This document shows, piece after piece, positions 25,869-34,872 of a DNA stretch of 64,000 nt. The translations under genes were made by a program, and so were the position numbers. The notes beneath the pieces were generated by a model, which ran no database searches, was not told the origin of the DNA, and saw only the letters and a program-made list of their open reading frames with translations. Each line of letters begins with the position of its first letter. Within the stretch, counting starts at the first letter, position 1. Source of the DNA: CAYOHR01 sp964512145 (GTDB taxonomy: Bacteria; Bacteroidota; Bacteroidia; Flavobacteriales_G; JALEGO01); assembly GCA_964512145.1 (NCBI GenBank), contig CAZEIM010000001.1, positions 62,001 through 126,000 on the forward strand, in the 5' to 3' direction.

Positions 25869-27737
25869 ATGTGTGGAATATTAGCATATTATAAACCCCA
25901 AGGGCTAAGTACCGTAGATATTAAACAGGCATTAGACTCGTTGCAAAGAATAAAGCATCGAGGTCCCGATGGCGAAGGATTAGTACTTATTAATATTAAA
26001 ACAGGTAAGGTTCAGCCTATTTTTACCCCTGAAACTCCCGTAGAACATCAGAAGCATACAATATCTTATACTAATATTGAGAACAACGAGTTTCATGTGT
26101 TATTAGGTCATAGAAGGTTGAGTATTTTTGATGTTTCTTCAGCCGGGCACCAACCGATGAAATTTTTAAAAAATGAAAACTACATTACCTATAATGGTGA
26201 AATTTTCAATTTTATAGAAATTAAAAACGAACTTATTCAATTAGGCTATCAATTCGTTTCTCAAACAGATACCGAAGTAATTTTAGCCGCGTACGATTGT
26301 TGGAAAGAACAATGTTTTAGCAAGTTTAACGGCATGTGGGCTATGGTGATTTGGGATGCTCAACAAAATAAGCTTTGTGTAAGCAGAGATAGATATGGCA
26401 TAAAACCTTTGTATTATTATCATCAGAATAATACATTTTGCTTTGTTTCGGAAGTAAAACAAATGTTCGATTTTAAAGAAATTCCCAAAGAAATACATGC
26501 TGAAAACGTTGATATTTTTTTACGATATGGTTATGTAGATTATGACGACTCTACATTTTTTAAAAAAATCTCCCGATTTCCTAAGGCTTCTTATAAGTGT
26601 ATTTCTGTTGCAAATAGTATAGATGCGCCTGCTTCCTGTTATTATACTATTACCCCTAATAATCAACCCATAAACTATTTAAAAGCAAAAGAAACGTTAC
26701 ATGAATTACTTACCGATTCAGTAAATCTTCGTATGCGAGCGGATGTTCCTATAGGAATTGGAGTATCTGGGGGGGTAGATTCTTCTGCTATAGTGTATAA
26801 TGCAAGAAAAACCTTGGGGAAAAGTGCCGAAATTCAAACTTTTTCAGCCATATTTCCGGGAATGGAAGGGGATGAATCTCCTTATATACAAAGTATAGAA
26901 AAAGATTTAAATACAAAAGCACATTACATAAACCCTCTTGAACATTTTACCATAGAGGCCTTTAAAAAGTTAGTGTATGTACACGATACTCCTGTTCCTT
27001 CTACTTCGTATTTTGCAGGTTGGAAAGTAGCTTCATTAGTTAAAGCTCAAAATATTAAGGTTTTAGTTGCAGGCCAGGGGGCCGATGAATTATTCGGTGG
27101 ATACCATCATCACTTTTATAAATATGCACGATATTTATTATTAACCGGAAATATTATTCGATATCTTAAAGAGGTAAATTCTTTTGCCAAACTAAAACAA
27201 CGTTCGGCACAAAGCATTCACCATTTAGTGTTGCATGAAGCAAAATGGATGGTTTTATTTAAATTACATCTAAAAAATACAGATCATACGCTACTTAAAT
27301 ACTGGAACAAGGCCTTTACATTACAGAACGTTTTATTACATGATTTGGAATGTTTTCAGTTGCCTTTTTATTTACGCTCAGACGATCATATGGGTATGAG
27401 TTATAATATTGAAGCTCGTTTCCCTTTTTTAGATTACCGGCTGGTAAATTTTGCGTATTCGATTCCCGACTCATTTAAAATACAAGCAGGTTGGCAAAAA
27501 TATATTTTACGCGATATATTATATCAAGTTCCCGATAATATTAGATGGAGAAAAGATAAAAAAGGATTTACTACGCCCGAAAAAGAGTGGGAGCAAAAGT
27601 ATAAAAACGAATTTTCTGAACTCGAAAACACGCTTTATGCCTTTTATCCTCAATATAAAAATGTATCTTTACCGCCTATAAGAAAATACGCAATGGGGGC
27701 TTGGCTGCAAAATATTCAACATGAAACCAATCGCTAA
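25869..27737 (+). CDS. asnB: Asparagine synthase (glutamine-hydrolysing), cluster-specific
   Basis: 622 residues. Cys2 of 'MCGILAYY' is the glutaminase nucleophile; 'RIKHRGPDGEG', 'LGHRRLSIFD' and 'YNGEIFNF' complete the class II amidotransferase domain (about 1-210). The synthetase half has the PP-loop 'GIGVSGGVDSSAIVY' at about 297-311 and 'GQGADELFGGYHHH'. It makes asparagine or amidates another carboxylate using glutamine. Copies embedded in polysaccharide loci often amidate sugar acids. It overlaps the next gene, a second amidotransferase, by 17 bases, which suggests a joint role. Confidence 0.92.
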   Translation: MCGILAYYKPQGLSTVDIKQALDSLQRIKHRGPDGEGLVLINIKTGKVQPIFTPETPVEHQKHTISYTNIENNEFHVLLGHRRLSIFDVSSAGHQPMKFLKNENYITYNGEIFNFIEIKNELIQLGYQFVSQTDTEVILAAYDCWKEQCFSKFNGMWAMVIWDAQQNKLCVSRDRYGIKPLYYYHQNNTFCFVSEVKQMFDFKEIPKEIHAENVDIFLRYGYVDYDDSTFFKKISRFPKASYKCISVANSIDAPASCYYTITPNNQPINYLKAKETLHELLTDSVNLRMRADVPIGIGVSGGVDSSAIVYNARKTLGKSAEIQTFSAIFPGMEGDESPYIQSIEKDLNTKAHYINPLEHFTIEAFKKLVYVHDTPVPSTSYFAGWKVASLVKAQNIKVLVAGQGADELFGGYHHHFYKYARYLLLTGNIIRYLKEVNSFAKLKQRSAQSIHHLVLHEAKWMVLFKLHLKNTDHTLLKYWNKAFTLQNVLLHDLECFQLPFYLRSDDHMGMSYNIEARFPFLDYRLVNFAYSIPDSFKIQAGWQKYILRDILYQVPDNIRWRKDKKGFTTPEKEWEQKYKNEFSELENTLYAFYPQYKNVSLPPIRKYAMGAWLQNIQHETNR

Positions 27738-28875
27738 AAAATATCAACAATGTACTTCCTGTGTTTTGGATACAAACGATGATCCCGATATTTTTTTTAA
27801 TGAGCAAGGCGTATGTAACCATTGTGTTCAGTATCAAAAAAAATATATTCAAAATGCTTTACCTCAAGCACAAAAAAAACAAGAGCTTGAACGAATTATT
27901 CAGAAAATTAAATCTACTAAAAAAGGTACTTACGATTCAATTTTAGGAGTAAGCGGAGGAGTGGATAGTTCATACCTAGCCTATTTATGTAAAGAATGGG
28001 GTTTACATCCATTATTAGTTCACTTTGATAACGGCTGGAACTCGGAGTTGGCAGTGCAAAATATTGAACGAATGGCACAATTTACCGGTTTCGATTTGTT
28101 TACCTATGTAGTAGATTGGCACGAATTTAAAGAACTACAGCTGGCCTATATTCGCTCTGGAGTGTTGGATTGGGAAATACCCACCGACCATGGTTTTTAT
28201 GCCTGTTTACACGATCAGGTTTTAAGGCATAGTATTTCATATATTTTAACCGGACATAATTTTCAAACAGAAGGTATTTTACCTAAAGCCATGCGTTGGA
28301 GTAAGTTTGATGTAGCCAATATTTTAGACATTAATAAAAAATACGGCACCAAGCCTTTAAAATCGTTTCCATTGGTGAATTTTTGGAAGTATAATTACTT
28401 ACATAGTATCAAAAAAATTGAAACTTATTCGTTGTTGCATTATATACCCTACGATAAAAATGAAGCCAAAAAAATAATCACCGAAAAAATGGGATGGAGA
28501 GACTATGGAGGAAAACATTATGAATCAATTTTTACGCGCTTTTATCAGGGATATGTATTAAAAGAAAAATTTGGATTTGATAAACGCAAAGCCCATCTCT
28601 CTACTTTAATTAATTCAGGACAAATGACTCGCGAAGAAGCCTTACATGAATTAGAGAAATCCGCTTATGATCCAATTCAACTACAAGAGGACAAACAATA
28701 TTTTATTAAAAAGCTCGAAATTACAGAAGCGGAGTTTGATCAAATCATGAAAGAAAAACCTCGTTCCCATTTAGAATTTAAATCGTACGAAACGGGATTA
28801 TATCGAAAACATGAGCAGTGGATGAAAACATTAAAACCATTCACCCATGTGGTTAAAAAAATTATGCGTGCATAA
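27721..28875 (+). CDS. N-acetyl sugar amidotransferase (WbpG/PseA/LegG-like)
   Basis: 384 residues. Two Cys pairs at 11/14 and 32/35 ('CTSCVLDTND...', 'GVCNHC') form a zinc site, followed by the ATP pyrophosphatase loop 'GVSGGVDSSY' at 76-85 and 'LVHFDNGWNSELAVQNIER'. These features define the WbpG/PseA family, which adds an amidino group to acetamido sugars during O-antigen or flagellin-sugar synthesis. In known systems the ammonia comes from HisH- and HisF-like partners; none is present between 24528 and 36033. It overlaps asnB by 17 bases and the next glycosyltransferase by up to 29. Confidence 0.9.
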   Translation: MKPIAKKYQQCTSCVLDTNDDPDIFFNEQGVCNHCVQYQKKYIQNALPQAQKKQELERIIQKIKSTKKGTYDSILGVSGGVDSSYLAYLCKEWGLHPLLVHFDNGWNSELAVQNIERMAQFTGFDLFTYVVDWHEFKELQLAYIRSGVLDWEIPTDHGFYACLHDQVLRHSISYILTGHNFQTEGILPKAMRWSKFDVANILDINKKYGTKPLKSFPLVNFWKYNYLHSIKKIETYSLLHYIPYDKNEAKKIITEKMGWRDYGGKHYESIFTRFYQGYVLKEKFGFDKRKAHLSTLINSGQMTREEALHELEKSAYDPIQLQEDKQYFIKKLEITEAEFDQIMKEKPRSHLEFKSYETGLYRKHEQWMKTLKPFTHVVKKIMRA

Positions 28876-30160
28876 AATTTTAATTATATCGTATACCTTT
28901 CCTCCGGCCGAGGGTATAGGAGGCCGTAGTATACGCTATACTAAAGGAGGCCGTAGATGGGCAAAGTTTGCTAAATATTTTGTTCAACTAGGTCATACGG
29001 TTCATGTTATTTCGTTTAAATCTAACAATAAAACTTCTTCATGGTATTCTGATACGTTAACCTACCAACATCAAATTACCCGTCTTTCCTCAAAATACCC
29101 CGAAATATTATCTAAAAATCCATCTACATGGTATCAAAAAGTACAATATCGTTTGGGGTTATGGTATGCAAAAATGAATACGCAAGGTAATTATTACGAT
29201 AAAGGAGCATATTGGGGTAAGGAATTTTTGCAGGTTGTTGAAGAAAAAATTCAACAAGGTTTTACACATGTTATTGTTACGGTGGCCCCCTTTAGTATAG
29301 CGTATACGCTTACGCGTATTATTCACAAATACCCACACGTTCAATTTGTGGTTGATTTTAGAGATCCTTGGGTAAATAATTTAACCTCGTATGGATATGA
29401 ACTGCTGAGCGAGAAAAGAAAAATTTTTGAAAAAAAAGCCGAAGAAACGGTTGTGCGTTCCTTTCATAAAATTGTGAGTGTTTCGGGTCAAATGAACGAA
29501 TATTTTAAACAGGCTTACCAGGTGCCCGAAACCAAGTTTTTGACCATACACAATGGATTTGACCCCGATGATTATCATAATGTTCCTCCTATACCTGTTT
29601 TGCCCGTTAAAGATTATATAGAATGTATTTTTACCGGAACTTTTTATAAAAAGGCCAACCATATTATGGATAAATTTTTGGAAGCTTTAGATGTCTTAAA
29701 AGTAAGCTCTCCTGCAGATTACCATAGGCTGCGATTTTTATTTTACGGTACCTTTGATTTTAATACCAAACAAGTTATGCAAAAATACGAATATGTGAAG
29801 TTTTACAGCCCAAAACCTCGCAATGTAATTTATGAAAAAATACAACAGGCCGATTGCTGTATGTTATTTTTAACCGATGACATTCCGTATTCATTTAGTA
29901 CAAAATTTGCCGAGTATTTATATTTTAAAAAACCAATGCTCGTATTTTCGGGTCAAGGTTTTACCCCCGAATATGTGGAGCAACACCAAATAGGCATGCA
30001 TGTGCATACCCAACATATTTATGAAGATTTAAAAAAAATAGTAGAAAAAGTAAGTCATAAAACCTTGTGGTTTAATCAATCTTTTGCTAACGATGAGTTT
30101 AATGTAAAAGTTTTAGCTGAAAAATATTTAAAACTATTATTGGATAAAAAACAAAATTGA
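28847..30160 (+). CDS. GT4-like glycosyltransferase carrying a 9-residue templated insertion
   Basis: 437 residues from ATG 28847; a GTG at 28868 (then 430 residues) would reduce the overlap with the previous gene and starts right at 'HKILIISYTFPPAEG'. GT-B fold: N-terminal 'YTFPPAEGIGGR', 'FVVDFRDPWVNNL', and donor-domain 'IHNGFDPDDY', 'ECIFTGTFYKKANHIMD', 'STKFAEYLYFKKPMLVFSG'. The family-typical stretch GIGGR-RWAKFAKYF is split here by SIRYTKGGR (residues 28-36), a 27-base insertion that matches the reverse complement of bases 29284-29307. The acceptor sugar is unknown. Confidence 0.85.
   Translation: MWLKKLCVHKILIISYTFPPAEGIGGRSIRYTKGGRRWAKFAKYFVQLGHTVHVISFKSNNKTSSWYSDTLTYQHQITRLSSKYPEILSKNPSTWYQKVQYRLGLWYAKMNTQGNYYDKGAYWGKEFLQVVEEKIQQGFTHVIVTVAPFSIAYTLTRIIHKYPHVQFVVDFRDPWVNNLTSYGYELLSEKRKIFEKKAEETVVRSFHKIVSVSGQMNEYFKQAYQVPETKFLTIHNGFDPDDYHNVPPIPVLPVKDYIECIFTGTFYKKANHIMDKFLEALDVLKVSSPADYHRLRFLFYGTFDFNTKQVMQKYEYVKFYSPKPRNVIYEKIQQADCCMLFLTDDIPYSFSTKFAEYLYFKKPMLVFSGQGFTPEYVEQHQIGMHVHTQHIYEDLKKIVEKVSHKTLWFNQSFANDEFNVKVLAEKYLKLLLDKKQN
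28928..28954 (+). other. 27-base in-frame insertion copied in inverse orientation from 29284-29307
   Basis: Removing bases 28928-28954 restores the expected codons GGA GGC CGT | AGA TGG. The insertion duplicates GGAGGCCGTAG (28919-28929 and 28946-28956). Bases 28929-28952 are complementary to 29284-29307 at 23 of 24 positions. Confidence 0.75.
29284..29307 (-). repeat. Source arm of the inverted repeat
   Basis: Read on the minus strand this starts GTATACGCTATACTAAAG and matches 28929-28952 with one mismatch in 24. On the plus strand it encodes the ordinary family residues 'APFSIAYT', so this copy looks ancestral. Confidence 0.75.
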
Positions 30161-30162
30161 TA

Positions 30163-31929
30163 ATGTTCAAAATGTTAAGCAATTTTTATGCTAACAATCA
30201 AAAATTATTACTTTTTTTGGTTGTTGTTTTATTTTCATTATTAAAACTCATCAATTTAGATCAAGACGCACCTCCATTAAAGCTTGCGGGAATAACACAA
30301 GAAGACGAACCTTATTATTGTTTTTCTGGATTACATAAGTATAACATTGAAGAAGGGAAATATATAGATGAATTTGTTGAAAATAAGAATGAGTTATTAT
30401 CCTTTCATAGCAAATATTTAAGTTATTGGAGTTTTAAGTTATTTGGTAATAATTTTTTTGGATTAAGAATTCCTATGGTAATTTTTTCTATGATTACACT
30501 TTGGATATTAATACTTACACTATTTAGTTTAAAAGATCGATTTAATTTTACAGATTCATCCAATTATTCCATTTTTTTCATAGTTATATGGCTTTTAGTA
30601 GAATTTAATTTTTATACGTTTTCTAGATATCATAATCCTCAATTGTATTCTATTTTAGCGATAACTGTTTGTTTATATTGGATTAGTAAAACAAATGTAA
30701 ATTCATATATTTATTATTTTGGTATAGGATTTTTAGTAAACATTACTTTTACTTTAATATATATATTTAATGTATATTTTTTTCTTGCTGTTGGATTTTC
30801 TGTATTAATACACACACTAGTTAGTAAAAAATATAAATATTTAGGGGCTTATATTTTGGGCAATTTATTTGCACTATTATTTATCACCACTCTTTCAGTT
30901 TTTTTAAATAGCAGTTTAACGGATACTATTGAGGTTATCACGAATTATAAATCAACTCAACATGTAAACTTAAAGGTTGTAAATTACCTTTCATTTAAAG
31001 ACATATTTTATCAAATATTTCAGCGATATTTTATGGTTATGGGTACAAATTTTTTTAGATACAATATGTGGTTACTTTTTTTAGTATTGCTGATTATACC
31101 ATATTTTATATATCAGAGTATAAAACAAAAAAATTTAATTTTAAGCATACTTGTTTTTTCCATCTTATTTGCGTTGTTACAAAATCAATATATCGCACAT
31201 TTTTCATTTAAAAAAATGATTACACTACTTCCTTTTGTTGTTTTGATGTTATATGTTTTTATGAATAACTCCTCGAGTATCTTTTCTTTTTATAGTAAAA
31301 AGAGATTTATATATTACATGGTTTTTTTAGGGGCTTTTTTAACTTGTATTTTGAGTGGGTTTTTAATTAATAAAACACTTTTTTTTGAATGGAATAATCA
31401 GCAATTATTAAAATATTCTTACCTATTATATTTTTTAAATATTATAATTTTATTTATAGTAATCTTCGTTTATTATAAGGTAAAAAATAATAAGTATGCT
31501 TACATACTATTTTTTATTATCACTCCTCATATAATTATTAACGCTAATTATATTTGGTTACATCCTACGTATAACTATAAAAATCATTTGATAAATTTAA
31601 GCACTAAAACCAATGGTAAAGTTGCAGTTGGTGGTTATTCTCATTCAGCTCAGTTTTATAACAATTTTATACCCGCATATACTTTTTTTGACTGGAATAA
31701 TACAGCAAAGATTCAAAAACAGATCTTTAGAGACAGTTTAACCGCATGTTGTGAGCCTATTTTTATTGATATTTACGCTGGGTTTGAAAAATACCAAAAT
31801 TATTCAGATGTAATTTACTCGTACAACAATGATTTATATAAGTGTACTGTATTATCAAACTTCGCCATAGATGATGAAAATAGTATGGCTGTTTTAGAAG
31901 CAAAAAGTAAGTATTTAGGAAATGAGTAA
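30163..31929 (+). CDS. GT-C membrane glycosyltransferase (GT39/ArnT-like)
   Basis: 588 residues from the ATG at 30163; an earlier TTG at 30157 overlaps the previous stop and is less likely. There are about ten to twelve hydrophobic helices across residues 8-450. The first outer loop has the acidic pair 'AGITQEDEPYYCFSG', the place of the metal/donor Asp-Glu in GT-C enzymes that use polyprenyl-phosphate sugars. The last ~110 residues are a soluble tail. Very AT-rich, with Tyr/Phe/Asn-rich protein, more so than its neighbours. Probably transfers a sugar to the polysaccharide or to a lipid-linked precursor at the outer face. Confidence 0.72.
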   Translation: MFKMLSNFYANNQKLLLFLVVVLFSLLKLINLDQDAPPLKLAGITQEDEPYYCFSGLHKYNIEEGKYIDEFVENKNELLSFHSKYLSYWSFKLFGNNFFGLRIPMVIFSMITLWILILTLFSLKDRFNFTDSSNYSIFFIVIWLLVEFNFYTFSRYHNPQLYSILAITVCLYWISKTNVNSYIYYFGIGFLVNITFTLIYIFNVYFFLAVGFSVLIHTLVSKKYKYLGAYILGNLFALLFITTLSVFLNSSLTDTIEVITNYKSTQHVNLKVVNYLSFKDIFYQIFQRYFMVMGTNFFRYNMWLLFLVLLIIPYFIYQSIKQKNLILSILVFSILFALLQNQYIAHFSFKKMITLLPFVVLMLYVFMNNSSSIFSFYSKKRFIYYMVFLGAFLTCILSGFLINKTLFFEWNNQQLLKYSYLLYFLNIIILFIVIFVYYKVKNNKYAYILFFIITPHIIINANYIWLHPTYNYKNHLINLSTKTNGKVAVGGYSHSAQFYNNFIPAYTFFDWNNTAKIQKQIFRDSLTACCEPIFIDIYAGFEKYQNYSDVIYSYNNDLYKCTVLSNFAIDDENSMAVLEAKSKYLGNE

Positions 31930-31979
31930 GTCATGTATTTAAAATTTTACCCTACTTTTGGTGACGGATTTAATACCCT

Positions 31980-33749
31980 GTGCGTACATATCATAAAATA
32001 AAAAGTATTGTTCCTCCGTCCTTTAGGTTTCGATCCCTGGGTGTGTTTTTTTCTTTAGTCATCAATTCATTGGTTGATTTGTTTGGATTAGGTATGCTCA
32101 TTCCCTTAATTTCTGTAATTGTTTCGGACGATTTTATTCAGCAAAACCAATATTTGTCTTTTGTATATAACGCGTTGGGTTTTACAAATACCCGGTATTT
32201 TATTGTAAGCATATTAGCTCTCATATTTTTGGTAAGTATTATTAAAAATATATTGGGCGTATATATTTTAAAATATAACGCACAATTTACGTACGATTTA
32301 AATAATTACATTTCACAAAAAATATTACAACAATATTATAAACGAGGGTATATTTTTTATAAAACCTATAATTCGCACGAATACTTAAACGATATTTTAA
32401 ATATACCGGTCTTTTTTTCGCAAGGACTGGTATTATCATTTTTGCGTTTGTTAAACGAAGGTTTATTAACCATTATCATCCTAGTTGCTTTATTGGTTTA
32501 CGATCCGTATGTAGTAATGCTTTTAATATTGTTGCTATCGCCTGTGTTATTTATTTTTTATGCGCTTATTAAAAATAAAATTGCGCGAGTAAATAAAAAT
32601 TTAGATATGTTACATCCCAAAGCTTTTTCTAGGTTGTATCAATTAATTTATGGGTTTGTAGATGTACACATGTCTCATTCATATACTTTTTTTAAGCAGA
32701 AATACGAAACCCTATTAAAAGAACAAAAAAAGCTGCGTGTACAAAACGAGGTGTACATGTCGCTTTCTCCACGAATTATTGAAATTGCTATGATTAGCTC
32801 TGTACTTATTATTGTGGCTTATGGTATTTTTTTCTATCCCAACCGAGAACAATTAATAGGATTATTTGGGGTTTTTATGTTGGCCTCCTACAAAATTATG
32901 CCTTCTTTAAATAAAATATTGCAGGCATTTATGAATATTAAAGGAAAAGTATATACCATAGATATTATTTACAACGCACTTAATGAGCCTAAATTCCAAG
33001 AATTATCAAGCCCGATAAAACATACGCATATTTCGTTTAATACAAGCATACAGTTTAATAACCTTAGTTTTTTTTACGGACAACAACCGGTGCTTCAAAA
33101 TTTAGAGCTCACCATACCTAAAGGTAAAACGGTTGGAATTATAGGAGAGTCAGGCTCCGGAAAAAGTACCTTAATGAATATTTTGTTGCGTTTTTTGCAA
33201 GAAAGTTCGGGAGCCTTATTAGTAGATGGCACCGTATTAACTCAGGAGCATGAAAATGCATGGCGCACAAAAATCGGCTACGTTCCTCAAGATGTTTTTG
33301 TGTTGCACGGTACATTGCTCGAAAATGTGGCTTTTGGAATTGCCGAACATGAAATAGATATGCATAAAGCTACATTAGCCTTACAAAAAGCTCAGTTACA
33401 TACACTGGTTGAGCAATTGCCAAAAGGCTTACATACGGTAATAGAGGAAGGCGGTAAAAATCTTTCGGGAGGGCAAAAGCAGCGATTAGCTATTGCCAGA
33501 GCCTTATATAAAGGGGCAGAAATATTAATTTTTGATGAAGCTACCTCTGCATTAGATAACCAAACCGAAATGGAAATTACCCAAGCTATACAAAGTATAC
33601 AACAAAACAATTTAACCATAATTGTGGTAGCACACCGCTATAGCACCTTAAAGTATTGCGATGAAATATTTCATATGGAAAAAGGTCGTATTGTTAGAAC
33701 GTCTACATACGATGAGTTGATGAATTTAGTTGTTAAAAAAATAAATTAA
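31980..33749 (+). CDS. ABC transporter, fused permease-ATPase (lipid-oligosaccharide flippase type)
   Basis: 589 residues. An in-frame TAA 9 bases upstream leaves GTG at 31980 as the start. Six membrane helices lie in about residues 20-310. The ATPase has Walker A 'GESGSGKSTLM' (about 390-400), signature 'LSGGQKQRLAIARAL' (about 494) and Walker B 'EILIFDEATSALD' (about 516). All motifs are intact. The homodimeric MsbA/PglK-type layout in a sugar cluster suggests flipping or export of a lipid-linked oligosaccharide; multidrug export is the generic alternative. The gene is less AT-rich than the two genes that flank it. Confidence 0.9.
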   Translation: MRTYHKIKSIVPPSFRFRSLGVFFSLVINSLVDLFGLGMLIPLISVIVSDDFIQQNQYLSFVYNALGFTNTRYFIVSILALIFLVSIIKNILGVYILKYNAQFTYDLNNYISQKILQQYYKRGYIFYKTYNSHEYLNDILNIPVFFSQGLVLSFLRLLNEGLLTIIILVALLVYDPYVVMLLILLLSPVLFIFYALIKNKIARVNKNLDMLHPKAFSRLYQLIYGFVDVHMSHSYTFFKQKYETLLKEQKKLRVQNEVYMSLSPRIIEIAMISSVLIIVAYGIFFYPNREQLIGLFGVFMLASYKIMPSLNKILQAFMNIKGKVYTIDIIYNALNEPKFQELSSPIKHTHISFNTSIQFNNLSFFYGQQPVLQNLELTIPKGKTVGIIGESGSGKSTLMNILLRFLQESSGALLVDGTVLTQEHENAWRTKIGYVPQDVFVLHGTLLENVAFGIAEHEIDMHKATLALQKAQLHTLVEQLPKGLHTVIEEGGKNLSGGQKQRLAIARALYKGAEILIFDEATSALDNQTEMEITQAIQSIQQNNLTIIVVAHRYSTLKYCDEIFHMEKGRIVRTSTYDELMNLVVKKIN

Positions 33750-33753
33750 TAAA

Positions 33754-34872
33754 TTGAAAAAAGTATTATTTATTTTAGGTACTAGACCAGAAGCTATAAA
33801 GATGGCACCTTTAATTATGTTTTTTAATGAAAAAAAAACATTTCAAATTAAAGTTTGTATTACCTCCCAGCATAAAGAACTTTTGCAACAGGTATTAAAG
33901 ATATTTAATATAAAAGTAGATTTTGATTTAGCATTAATGCAAGAAAATCAAACTTTATCTTCGTTTGGGTCATTAGCAATTTCATCAATAAGTAAATATA
34001 TTGAAGATGAAAAACCAGAATGGATATTTGTTCATGGTGACACTTCTACCGCTTTTTACGCTAGTTTGGCAGCTTTTTATAATAAAGTTAAAATAGCTCA
34101 TGTAGAAGCAGGATTAAGGACTTGGAATAAGTACTCACCATTTCCCGAAGAAATTAATAGGAGTTTTATTTCTAAAATAGCAGATTTACATTTTTCCCCT
34201 ACCCAAAAAAGTAAAGAAAATTTATTAAAGGAAAATATTGATTCTAATAAAATTTTTGTTACAGGAAATACTGTAATAGATTCGACCGTCCAAATTAATG
34301 ATAAAATTAATCAATCAATTATTAGACCTTCTGAAGTAGTAGTTAATTTAACAAAAAAGCCTTATATTCTAATTACTATGCATAGAAGGGAAAATTTTGG
34401 TGATGGAGTAAGAAATATTTGTTTGTCTATATTAAATCTAGCCCAAATTTATTCCAATTACAATTTTATTTATCCAATACATCCTAATCCTAATGTTAAA
34501 AATGTTGTATTTGAGATGTTGGAAAATAAAAAAAATATTATTTTAATAAATCCATTAGATTATGTTGATTTTATTTTTTTAATGAGTAAATCGTTGATTA
34601 TCCTCACTGATTCAGGTGGTATTCAAGAGGAGGCTCCTTCTTTAGGAAAACCAGTATTAGTTTTGCGTGATACAACTGAAAGACCAGAGGCTATTGAAGC
34701 AGGAACAGTAAAACTTGTTGGTTCTAACTCCCAATTAATCGAAGAAGAATTTATTAAGTTAATGTCAGATAAAGAATATTATGAAAAAATGACAAAAGTG
34801 AAAAATCCATATGGTAATGGTAAGGCATCTGAATCAATTTATAATTTTTTTATAAAAAATCAAGATGCATAA
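33754..34872 (+). CDS. wecB: UDP-N-acetylglucosamine 2-epimerase
   Basis: 372 residues from a TTG start at 33754, which gives the standard 'KKVLFILGTRPEAIKMAPLI'. Further markers: 'WIFVHGDTSTAFYASLAAFY', 'HVEAGLRTW', 'PFPEEINRS', 'ITMHRRENFGDGV', 'DSGGIQEEAPSLGKPVLVLR' and 'TERPEA'. It interconverts UDP-GlcNAc and UDP-ManNAc, supplying ManNAc-type sugars to the cluster. It starts 4 bases after the ABC gene and overlaps the next gene by 8 bases. Confidence 0.95.
   Translation: MKKVLFILGTRPEAIKMAPLIMFFNEKKTFQIKVCITSQHKELLQQVLKIFNIKVDFDLALMQENQTLSSFGSLAISSISKYIEDEKPEWIFVHGDTSTAFYASLAAFYNKVKIAHVEAGLRTWNKYSPFPEEINRSFISKIADLHFSPTQKSKENLLKENIDSNKIFVTGNTVIDSTVQINDKINQSIIRPSEVVVNLTKKPYILITMHRRENFGDGVRNICLSILNLAQIYSNYNFIYPIHPNPNVKNVVFEMLENKKNIILINPLDYVDFIFLMSKSLIILTDSGGIQEEAPSLGKPVLVLRDTTERPEAIEAGTVKLVGSNSQLIEEEFIKLMSDKEYYEKMTKVKNPYGNGKASESIYNFFIKNQDA

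Noticed and set aside
28929..29307. Phase-variable invertible element
   Set aside because: The arms lie inside one coding sequence, inversion would destroy the protein, no recombinase is nearby, and the insertion/duplication pattern is explained better by templated insertion. Kept only as an alternative.
29159..29344. Antisense open frame that shares the peptide IRYTKGG with the sense glycosyltransferase
   Set aside because: The shared peptide is only the consequence of the inverted repeat; the frame has no promoter, no family and overlaps a well-supported gene.
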